Origin: JAUREX01 sp044356825
Lineage (GTDB): Bacteria > Pseudomonadota > Alphaproteobacteria > Rhodobacterales > Rhodobacteraceae
Assembly: GCA_044356825.1 (NCBI GenBank)
Contig: JBIKVM010000197.1
Coordinates: 1 to 5,490, forward strand
DNA length: 5,490 bases
Reading direction: 5' to 3'
The first letter of the stretch is position 1. The number at the start of each line of letters is the position of its first letter. The translations under genes and the position numbers were made by a program. This document shows, piece by piece, positions 1-5,055 of this stretch. Below the pieces are notes generated by a model that saw only the letters and a program-made list of their open reading frames with translations, had not been told where the DNA came from and did no database searches.

Positions 1-702
1 GTGCTGCGGCTTGGCACCGGCGAGGCGCTGTCGGGTGCCGATCTTGCCCGCGTCGTCGACGAGGCGCGGGCGGTGCGGCGCATCCTCGGGGCGTTCCCGG
101 CCCATCAGTCGCGCCCCGTCCTCGAACAGGCGACGATCGCGGGCGCGCTGCTGCCCGGCGAGGTCGACCGCGACTCGCAGGGCGTGGCCGACCGGGTGGC
201 GGCGCGGCTCGATCTGGTCGCGCCCGAGTATGAAAAGGGCTGGCAGGGCCGGCCGACGCAGGACCACGGGCTGCGGCTGTCGCGGATGCTGCGCGGCGTT
301 GAAGAGGTGCGCGTGCTCGACGGCCAGCTTCTGCGCTCGGGCGAGGCGCGCCGCCTCGGCGCCCACACCGCCGCCCTGCGCGAGGTCTACGCGGCCCCCG
401 CGCGCCTCGTCCGCAAGGACCGCGAGCAGACCATCCACGGGCCGAGCGAGTTGCTCGCCGCCGTGCTGGCCGAGGGGGAAAAGGGCCTGAGCCTGCAACG
501 CTACAAGGGCCTCGGAGAGATGAACCCCGAGCAGCTCTGGGAAACCACGCTCGACCCCGTGGCGCGGACGCTTCTGCAGGTGCGGGTCGACGATCTGGCC
601 GAGGCCGACGACATCTTCACCAAGCTCATGGGCGATGTCGTCGAACCGCGGCGCGAATTCATTCAGGCCAATGCCCTCAGCGTCGAGAACCTCGACACCT
701 GA
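1..702 (+). CDS. gyrB: DNA gyrase subunit B, C-terminal part (5' end outside window)
   Basis: GyrB is the ATPase subunit of DNA gyrase, the cytoplasmic type II topoisomerase that introduces negative supercoils. The visible 233 codons are the C-terminal part. Residues 166-176 read QRYKGLGEMNP, followed by QLWETTLDP, the hallmark of the end of the Toprim region and start of the GyrB C-terminal domain. The ending LMGDVVEPRREFIQANAL (209-226) is typical of GyrB and unlike ParE. Residues ~20-140 correspond to the less conserved stretch before this block. The ATPase domain and the Toprim acidic motifs must lie upstream. The GTG at base 1 is simply an in-frame Val codon at the window edge, not a start. 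The reading frame is intact, so this is a window truncation, not a pseudogene. No terminator is visible before the next gene, 26 bp downstream. Confidence 0.95.
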   Translation: MLRLGTGEALSGADLARVVDEARAVRRILGAFPAHQSRPVLEQATIAGALLPGEVDRDSQGVADRVAARLDLVAPEYEKGWQGRPTQDHGLRLSRMLRGVEEVRVLDGQLLRSGEARRLGAHTAALREVYAAPARLVRKDREQTIHGPSELLAAVLAEGEKGLSLQRYKGLGEMNPEQLWETTLDPVARTLLQVRVDDLAEADDIFTKLMGDVVEPRREFIQANALSVENLDT

Positions 703-728
703 CGGCGCGGCTGGCGGAGGGGCAAAGG

Positions 729-1286
729 ATGGGACTGACGATTCTGTTTCTTGGCGTCGCGCTCTGGTGGGCGGGGCATCTGTGGAAACGCGCGGCACCC
801 GCGCATCGCGCGCGGATGGGCGAGCGCGGGCGCGGGGTGGCGAGCGTGCTTCTGCTCGCCTCGGTCCTCCTCATGATCTGGGGCTATCGCGCGGCCGACC
901 CCGGCATGCCGGTCTGGGTGCTGGGCGAGTGGGCACGCCACCTCAACAACCTGCTCGTGCTGATCGCCTTCTACGTCTTCGGCATCGGCATGGCGAAGGG
1001 CGCGCTGAGCCAGCGGGTGCGCCACCCGATGCTGACGGGCTTCGCGCTCTGGGCCTTCGCGCATCTGCTGCTGCGCGGCGATGCGGCCGGGATCATCCTC
1101 TTTGGCGGGCTTGGCGTCTGGGCGGTGGTCGCGATCGTCGCGATCAACCGCGCCGAGGCCAGCTGGACGCCGCCCGCGCCCAAGGGCGGCGCGCGGCGCG
1201 ATGCGGCGGCGGGGGGCGTGGTGCTGGTGACCTATGGGATCGTGGGCTGGGTGCACGGGCTGCTCGGCCCCTGGCCCTTCGGCTGA
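729..1286 (+). CDS. NnrU family integral membrane protein
   Basis: A 185-residue, very hydrophobic protein with about six predicted membrane segments (roughly residues 1-17, 37-54, 70-87, 100-115, 119-138 and 161-179). The family call rests mainly on the block RHPMLTGFALWAFAHLLLRGD (98-118), which fits the NnrU signature, plus conserved His17 and His71. NnrU was named in Rhodobacter for a gene needed for nitrite/nitric oxide reduction; plant 15-cis-zeta-carotene isomerase (Z-ISO), a heme-containing membrane enzyme, belongs to the same superfamily. Which role applies here cannot be told from sequence: no nir, nor or carotenoid gene is in view. The start at 729 is supported by GGAGGGG at 716-722. 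The gene follows gyrB by 26 bp and precedes the DUF1737 gene by 13 bp, so it is probably cotranscribed with at least the latter. I give no symbol because many NnrU paralogues are unrelated to denitrification. Confidence 0.85.
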   Translation: MGLTILFLGVALWWAGHLWKRAAPAHRARMGERGRGVASVLLLASVLLMIWGYRAADPGMPVWVLGEWARHLNNLLVLIAFYVFGIGMAKGALSQRVRHPMLTGFALWAFAHLLLRGDAAGIILFGGLGVWAVVAIVAINRAEASWTPPAPKGGARRDAAAGGVVLVTYGIVGWVHGLLGPWPFG

Positions 1287-1295
1287 GGGGGGGGG
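1285..1295 (+). promoter_or_regulatory. G-rich ribosome binding site overlapping the NnrU-gene stop
   Basis: The stop TGA (1284-1286) runs directly into nine G residues (1287-1295), giving GAGG plus a poly-G tract 4 bp before the ATG at 1300. This favours 1300 as the start of the DUF1737 gene over the in-frame upstream ATG at 1234, which would overlap the NnrU gene by 53 bp and add residues unlike the family. A G-only tract pairs only imperfectly with the CCUCC of 16S rRNA, so translation may depend on ribosomes finishing the upstream gene. Confidence 0.55.
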
Positions 1296-1299
1296 CAGA

Positions 1300-1503
1300 A
1301 TGCGCGCCTATCGACTGCTGACGGCCGAGGACACCTCGGCCTTCTGCCACAAGGTGACCGAGGCGCTGGCGAAGGGGTGGGAGCTTTACGGCAGCCCCGC
1401 CTATGCCTTCGATGCCGCGACCGGGACGATGCGCTGCGCGCAGGCCGTCACCAAGGATGTGCCCGGCGACTACGACCCGGCGATGAAGCTCGGCGCCCTC
1501 TGA
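1300..1503 (+). CDS. Small DUF1737 domain protein, function unknown
   Basis: A 67-residue soluble protein that is essentially one DUF1737 domain. Recognisable features are the opening YRLLTAED (4-11), the central KGWELYGSPAYAFD (residues 27-40, the most characteristic part) and the C-terminal AQAVTKDV...YDPAMKL. No signal peptide, membrane segment or metal motif is visible, so it should be cytoplasmic. The biochemical function is unknown to me, and the family is uncharacterised as far as I recall. From memory, such a gene often sits just before sdhC in Rhodobacterales, which makes a link to complex II conceivable but unproven. It begins 13 bp after the NnrU-family gene and ends 153 bp before sdhC. 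Start chosen at 1300 because of the adjacent G-rich ribosome site and because family members begin close to the Y-R-L/V motif. Confidence 0.82.
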   Translation: MRAYRLLTAEDTSAFCHKVTEALAKGWELYGSPAYAFDAATGTMRCAQAVTKDVPGDYDPAMKLGAL

Positions 1504-1504
1504 G

Positions 1505-1519
1505 GGGGCGTCGGGCCCC
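1505..1519 (+). terminator. Weak hairpin after DUF1737 gene (poor terminator candidate)
   Basis: GGGGC (1505-1509) can pair with GCCCC (1515-1519) around a 5-base loop, two bases after the DUF1737 stop. The stem is only 5 bp and no T-run follows, so it does not meet the usual intrinsic terminator pattern. It could be an mRNA 3'-end stabiliser or chance in GC-rich DNA. Confidence 0.2.
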
Positions 1520-1550
1520 ATGCGACGGATGGCCACACCGCGCCGCGCGC

Positions 1551-1587
1551 GCTGCGATCGTGACGCTGCGATGCCGCATCGGATCGC
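1551..1587. repeat. Nested direct and inverted repeats, possible operator
   Basis: GCTGCGAT occurs at 1551-1558 and again at 1565-1572, 14 bp apart start to start. Overlapping the second copy is the 13-bp odd palindrome CGATGC-c-GCATCG (1569-1581). An outer inverted pair, GCGATC (1554-1559) and GATCGC (1582-1587), encloses it. The cluster ends 9 bp before the putative -35 hexamer, a sensible place for a regulator site. I do not recognise the motif as that of a known regulator, and some such matches are expected by chance at this GC content. Confidence 0.3.
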
Positions 1588-1596
1588 CTTCGCCGC

Positions 1597-1624
1597 GTGA
1601 CACGGGCGAGAAACCTGCTAGAGA
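1597..1624 (+). promoter_or_regulatory. Putative sigma-70 promoter of sdhCDAB
   Basis: GTGACA (1597-1602) matches five of six bases of the TTGACA -35 consensus. After a 16-bp spacer comes TAGAGA (1619-1624), a weak -10 that is preceded by TG (1616-1617), as in extended -10 elements. The local sequence from about 1608 to 1627 is the most A-rich part of the gap. Transcription would start near 1631, leaving a leader of roughly 25 bases before sdhC. The prediction is by eye; the -10 element matches only three of six positions. Confidence 0.4.
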
Positions 1625-1656
1625 AAACGGGTGGCGGTCAGGAACGGAGCTGATCC

Positions 1657-2040
1657 ATGGCAGAGGCACGACGCACGGGGCGCCCCCTCTCACCCCATCT
1701 GCAGATCTACCGTCTGCCGATCACGGCGATAGTGTCGATCCTGACGCGGATCACCGGCAACGGGCTGATCGTCGGGGTCGTGCTGGTGGTGTGGTGGCTC
1801 TTAGCGGCGGCGACGGGGCCCGGGTATTTCGCGGTTGCCGACTGGGTGCTGCGGTCGTGGCTGGGGGACCTCGTGCTGGCGGCCTCGGCCTGGGCGCTGT
1901 GGTATCACCTGCTTACGGGGTTGCGGCACCTGTGGTTCGATTCGGGTCGCGGGCTCGAGGTCGCGACGGCCGAGCGGTCGGGGATCGCCTGCCTGATCGG
2001 GGCGTTCGTGCTGACCGCGCTCACGATCGTGCTGGTCTGA
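1657..2040 (+). CDS. sdhC: Succinate dehydrogenase cytochrome b556 subunit (SdhC)
   Basis: One of the two membrane anchors of complex II; with SdhD it holds SdhAB on the cytoplasmic face of the inner membrane, binds heme b and shapes the quinone site. The 127-residue length is normal. The N-terminal RPLSPHLQIYRLPITAI (9-25) is the family signature, followed by three membrane helices (about 28-52, 63-90, 106-126). Numbering coincides with E. coli SdhC: Ser27 and Arg31 match its quinone-site residues, and His84 in LWYHLLTGLRH is the heme b axial ligand. Residue 30 is Thr where E. coli has His (SILT-R versus SILH-R); I recall Thr in Paracoccus SdhC too, so this is probably a lineage trait. Leu49 is encoded by TTA (1801-1803), a rare codon in such GC-rich DNA. 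It is the first gene of the operon, with its own ribosome site; sdhD follows 10 bp downstream. Confidence 0.96.
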   Translation: MAEARRTGRPLSPHLQIYRLPITAIVSILTRITGNGLIVGVVLVVWWLLAAATGPGYFAVADWVLRSWLGDLVLAASAWALWYHLLTGLRHLWFDSGRGLEVATAERSGIACLIGAFVLTALTIVLV

Positions 2041-2046
2041 GGGGGG
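2039..2046 (+). promoter_or_regulatory. sdhD ribosome binding site fused to sdhC stop
   Basis: The last two bases of the sdhC stop TGA plus six G residues give GAGGGGGG, 4 bp before the sdhD ATG at 2051. As the signal overlaps the stop, sdhC and sdhD translation is probably coupled, which suits two subunits needed in equal amounts. Confidence 0.55.
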
Positions 2047-2050
2047 CATC

Positions 2051-2422
2051 ATGGCGTTTCTGACCGACCGCAAGCGGGCGACGGGGCAGGGATCGGCCCG
2101 GGCGGGAACCGCGCATCACATCTTCATGGGCCTGAGCGGGGCGGGCCTCGCGCTCGGCCTGCCGGTGTTCGTGATCGTCTTCGGCCGCGCGCTCGGCGGC
2201 ACGCATGAAGAGGTGGTGGCGACCTTCGCGCATCCCTTCGTCGCGATCCTGACGGGCCTTGTCCTCGTCGCGACCATGGCGCATTTCCGCAAGGGGGCGC
2301 AGATGATGTTCGAGGATTACGCGCGCGGCGGAGCGCGGCACGCGCTGATCGCGGGGACGGTGATCCTGTCGCATCTGATCACCGCGACGGGGCTTTTCGC
2401 GCTCGCGCGGATCGCGCTCTGA
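2051..2422 (+). CDS. sdhD: Succinate dehydrogenase membrane anchor subunit (SdhD)
   Basis: Second membrane anchor of complex II, 123 residues, three helices (about 24-46, 59-79, 97-120). Sequence identity in this family is low, so the call uses key residues and position. His78 lies 11 residues before Asp89-Tyr90, exactly the spacing of E. coli His71 (heme b ligand) to Asp82-Tyr83, the Tyr being at the quinone site. The N-terminal GTAHH (19-23) fits the family's pre-helix segment. The Arg that follows it in E. coli (Arg20, near the heme propionates) falls on Leu28 here by ungapped alignment. Location between sdhC and sdhA makes the assignment firm. The start at 2051 follows the sdhC stop by 10 bp and agrees with the family's usual length. 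Confidence 0.93.
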   Translation: MAFLTDRKRATGQGSARAGTAHHIFMGLSGAGLALGLPVFVIVFGRALGGTHEEVVATFAHPFVAILTGLVLVATMAHFRKGAQMMFEDYARGGARHALIAGTVILSHLITATGLFALARIAL

Positions 2423-2428
2423 CACGGC

Positions 2429-2435
2429 AGGAGAG
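2429..2435 (+). promoter_or_regulatory. sdhA ribosome binding site
   Basis: AGGAGAG in the 21-bp sdhD-sdhA spacer is close to the consensus Shine-Dalgarno sequence; its AGGAG core ends 10 bp before the ATG at 2444. It is better than the G-only sites of sdhD and the DUF1737 gene and supports the chosen sdhA start. Confidence 0.7.
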
Positions 2436-2443
2436 ACGGGCAG

Positions 2444-4246
2444 ATGGCAGCTTATCCCTACGAGACGCACGACTACGACGTTGTCGTGGTGGGGGCGGGC
2501 GGGTCGGGCCTGCGCGCGACCCTCGGCATGGCCGAGCAGGGCCTGCGCACGGCCTGCGTGACGAAGGTCTTCCCGACCCGCAGCCACACCGTCGCCGCCC
2601 AGGGCGGAATCGCCGCGAGCCTTGGCAACATGGGCCCCGACCACTGGCACTGGCACATGTACGACACCGTCAAGGGCTCGGACTGGCTGGGCGACACCGA
2701 CGCGATGGAATACCTCGCGCGCGAGGCGCCGAAGGCGGTCTATGAGCTCGAGCACTACGGCGTGCCCTTCTCGCGCACCGAGGACGGGCGCATCTATCAG
2801 CGCCCCTTCGGCGGCCACACCACCGAGTTCGGCGAGGGCCCGCCCGTCCAGCGCACCTGTGCCGCGGCCGACCGCACGGGGCATGCGATCCTGCACACGC
2901 TCTATGGCCAGAGCCTCAAGCACAACGCCGAGTTCTACATCGAGCATTTCGCGCTCGACCTCATCATCACCGACGGGCGCTGCACGGGCGTGGTGGCCTG
3001 GCGGCTCGAGGACGGCACGATCCATGTCTTCAACGCCAAGCTCGTCGTGCTCGCGACGGGGGGCTACGGGCGGGCCTATTTTAGCGCGACCTCGGCGCAT
3101 ACCTGCACGGGCGACGGGGGCGGGATGGCCGCGCGCGCGGGCCTGCCCTTGCAGGACATGGAGTTCGTGCAGTTCCACCCGACCGGCATCTACGGCTCGG
3201 GCTGCCTCATCACCGAAGGGGCGCGGGGCGAGGGCGGATACCTCACCAACGCCAACGGCGAGCGATTCATGGAGCGCTATGCGCCCACCTACAAGGATCT
3301 CGCGAGCCGCGATGTCGTCTCGCGCTGCATGACGATCGAGATCCGCGAGGGGCGCGGCCTCGGGCCGAAGGGCGACCACATCCACCTCCACCTCAACCAC
3401 CTGCCGCCCGAGACCTTGCACGAACGCCTGCCCGGCATCTCGGAATCGGCGCGCATCTTCGCGGGCGTCGATGTCACGCGCGAGCCGATCCCGGTGCTGC
3501 CGACGGTGCACTACAACATGGGCGGGATCCCGACGAACTACTGGGGCGAGGTGCTGGCCCCGACCCCCGACCACCCCGACCGGGTCTTTCCGGGCCTCAT
3601 GGCCGTGGGCGAGGCGGGCTGCGCGAGCGTGCACGGCGCGAACCGCCTCGGGTCGAACAGCCTCATCGACCTGGTGGTGTTCGGGCGGGCGGCGGCGATC
3701 CGGGCGGCCGAGGTCGTCGACCCGAAGGAGCGCGCGCGCGGTGTCGACCGGGGCGCGGTCGATGCGATCCTCGGGCGGTTCGATGCGCTGCGCCACGCGA
3801 ACGGCGCGGTGCCGACGGCCGATCTGCGGCTCGAGATGCAGACGACGATGCAGTCCGACGCGGCCGTCTTCCGCACCGACCGGACGCTCGCCGAAGGGGT
3901 CGAGAAGATGACGGCGATCGCGGCCAGGATGGACGACATCCGCGTGAGCGACCGCTCGCTCATCTGGAACTCGGACCTGATGGAGACGCTCGAACTCGCG
4001 AACCTCATGCCCAACGCGCTCGCGACCATCGTCGCGGCCGAGGCGCGCAAGGAAAGCCGCGGCGCCCACGCGCACGAGGATCACCCCAATCGCGACGATC
4101 AGAACTGGCGCAAGCATTCGCTCGCCTGGGTTTCGGGGCGCGAGGTGACGCTCGGCTTCCGCCCCGTCCGCGTCGAACCCCTGACCCCCGAGGCCGAGGG
4201 CGGCATCAGCCTGAAGAAGATCGCGCCCAAGGCGCGGGTCTATTGA
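2444..4246 (+). CDS. sdhA: Succinate dehydrogenase flavoprotein subunit (SdhA)
   Basis: Catalytic subunit of complex II: oxidises succinate to fumarate in the TCA cycle and passes two electrons to SdhB; it faces the cytoplasm. At 600 residues it has the expected length. The Rossmann FAD motif GAGGSGL is at 17-23. His48 in PTRSHTVAAQGG is the residue that carries the covalent 8-alpha-linked FAD. Active-site residues known from E. coli are all present: His245 (QFHPTG), Thr257-Glu258 (LITEGARGEGG), Arg289 (SRD), His356 (VHYNMGG) and Arg401 (GANRLGSNSL). The C-terminal block ESRGAH...RDDQNWRKHSLAW (537-562) is also typical. No frameshift or missing motif, so it should be active. The choice of succinate dehydrogenase over fumarate reductase rests on the sdhCDAB order and the two-anchor, one-heme architecture. 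The stop at 4244-4246 runs into the sdhB ribosome site. Confidence 0.99.
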   Translation: MAAYPYETHDYDVVVVGAGGSGLRATLGMAEQGLRTACVTKVFPTRSHTVAAQGGIAASLGNMGPDHWHWHMYDTVKGSDWLGDTDAMEYLAREAPKAVYELEHYGVPFSRTEDGRIYQRPFGGHTTEFGEGPPVQRTCAAADRTGHAILHTLYGQSLKHNAEFYIEHFALDLIITDGRCTGVVAWRLEDGTIHVFNAKLVVLATGGYGRAYFSATSAHTCTGDGGGMAARAGLPLQDMEFVQFHPTGIYGSGCLITEGARGEGGYLTNANGERFMERYAPTYKDLASRDVVSRCMTIEIREGRGLGPKGDHIHLHLNHLPPETLHERLPGISESARIFAGVDVTREPIPVLPTVHYNMGGIPTNYWGEVLAPTPDHPDRVFPGLMAVGEAGCASVHGANRLGSNSLIDLVVFGRAAAIRAAEVVDPKERARGVDRGAVDAILGRFDALRHANGAVPTADLRLEMQTTMQSDAAVFRTDRTLAEGVEKMTAIAARMDDIRVSDRSLIWNSDLMETLELANLMPNALATIVAAEARKESRGAHAHEDHPNRDDQNWRKHSLAWVSGREVTLGFRPVRVEPLTPEAEGGISLKKIAPKARVY

Positions 4247-4251
4247 GGAGG
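4246..4251 (+). promoter_or_regulatory. sdhB consensus ribosome binding site overlapping sdhA stop
   Basis: A perfect AGGAGG begins with the last base of the sdhA stop TGA and sits 5 bp before the sdhB ATG at 4257. This is the strongest Shine-Dalgarno match in the window and implies coupled, efficient translation of SdhB. Confidence 0.8.
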
Positions 4252-4256
4252 CGGAA

Positions 4257-5036
4257 ATGGTCCAGCTCACCCTTCCCCGGAATTCCAAGGTCCGCACCGG
4301 CCGCACCTGGCCCAAGCCCGAGGGTGCCACCAACCTGCGCACCTTCCGCATCTATCGCTGGAACCCCGACGATGGCGAGAACCCCCGCCTCGACACCTAT
4401 TTCGTCGATCTCGACGATTGCGGGCCGATGGTTCTCGACGCGCTCATCTGGATCAAGAGCAAGGTCGACCCGACGCTGACCTTCCGCCGGTCGTGCCGCG
4501 AGGGGATCTGCGGCTCCTGCGCGATGAACATCGACGGGGGCAACACGCTTGCCTGCATCTTCGGGATGGACGAGATCAAGGGCGACGTGAAGATCTATCC
4601 GCTGCCGCACATGCCCGTCATCAAGGACCTGATCCCCGACCTCATGCATTTCTACGCCCAGCACGCGAGCATCATGCCCTGGCTCGAGACCAAGACGAAC
4701 CGCCCGGGCAAGGAGTGGCGCCAGTCGATCGAGGACCGCAAGAAGCTCGACGGGCTCTATGAATGCGTGATGTGCGCGTCCTGCTCGACCTCTTGTCCCT
4801 CCTACTGGTGGAACGGCGACCGTTATCTGGGGCCGGCGGCGCTGCTGCATGCCTATCGCTGGATCATCGATTCGCGGGACGAGGCGACGGGCGAGCGGCT
4901 CGACCAGCTTGAGGATCCCTTCAAGCTCTATCGCTGCCACACCATCATGAACTGCGCCAAGACCTGCCCCAAGGGCCTGAACCCGGCCAAGGCCATCGCG
5001 GAAATCAAGAAGATGATGGTGGAGCGCGTGGTCTGA
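4257..5036 (+). CDS. sdhB: Succinate dehydrogenase iron-sulfur subunit (SdhB)
   Basis: Electron-transfer subunit of complex II, linking FAD in SdhA to quinone in the SdhCD membrane domain. It has 259 residues, a little longer than E. coli SdhB because of an N-terminal extension of about 20 residues, as is common in alphaproteobacteria and mitochondria. The N-terminal ferredoxin fold has [2Fe-2S] ligands Cys80, Cys85, Cys88 (CREGICGSC) and Cys100. In the C-terminal domain, by alignment to E. coli, Cys170, Cys173, Cys176 and Cys237 bind [4Fe-4S], and Cys180, Cys227 and Cys233 bind [3Fe-4S]. Trp185 (PSYWW) and His228 match the quinone-site Trp164 and His207 of E. coli. All eleven cluster cysteines are present. 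It is the last sdh gene; no hairpin terminator is seen in the 19 bp before the next gene. Confidence 0.99.
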   Translation: MVQLTLPRNSKVRTGRTWPKPEGATNLRTFRIYRWNPDDGENPRLDTYFVDLDDCGPMVLDALIWIKSKVDPTLTFRRSCREGICGSCAMNIDGGNTLACIFGMDEIKGDVKIYPLPHMPVIKDLIPDLMHFYAQHASIMPWLETKTNRPGKEWRQSIEDRKKLDGLYECVMCASCSTSCPSYWWNGDRYLGPAALLHAYRWIIDSRDEATGERLDQLEDPFKLYRCHTIMNCAKTCPKGLNPAKAIAEIKKMMVERVV

Positions 5037-5055
5037 CGACCGCGCCGAAGGCCCG

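Larger units (their letters stand above)
1504..1656 (+). other. Intergenic region upstream of sdhC
   Basis: This 153-bp gap is the longest non-coding stretch in the window and the likely control region of sdhCDAB. It holds a short GC-rich inverted repeat just after the DUF1737 stop, two direct repeats of GCTGCGAT, an odd palindrome, a promoter-like pair of hexamers and the sdhC ribosome site (GGAACGGAG, 1641-1649, with GGAG 7 bp before the ATG). No Fnr-type TTGAT-N4-ATCAA box is visible. No convincing gene lies here. Confidence 0.7.

Noticed and set aside
1..3. GTG at the first base as a start codon
   Set aside because: The protein in this frame is the C-terminal part of GyrB and lacks the ATPase and Toprim motifs, so the gene continues upstream of the window.
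663..1256. Minus-strand open frame opposite the NnrU-family gene
   Set aside because: Low-complexity His/Arg/Ala/Pro-rich product with no family resemblance; the + strand frame has a clear NnrU signature and a ribosome site.
1234..1299. Upstream in-frame ATG for the DUF1737 gene
   Set aside because: It would overlap the NnrU gene by 53 bp, lacks a good ribosome site, and adds residues (MGSWAGCTGC...) that are only the shifted reading of the NnrU C-terminus.
1520..1600. A 26-codon open frame between the DUF1737 gene and sdhC (MRRMATPRRARC...), possibly a leader peptide
   Set aside because: It follows a GAGGGGG stretch but with spacing that is too long or G-only, its Arg/Ala-rich product is what random GC-rich sequence gives, and its stop lies inside the putative -35 element. 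No attenuator structure is visible.
2021..4351. Very long open frame on the minus strand (about 776 codons) opposite sdhD, sdhA and the start of sdhB
   Set aside because: It lies opposite a fully conserved sdhA with every catalytic residue intact. Its product is rich in Arg, His, Asp, Glu and Ala with no recognisable domain, as expected when the antisense frame of GC-rich codons lacks stops.
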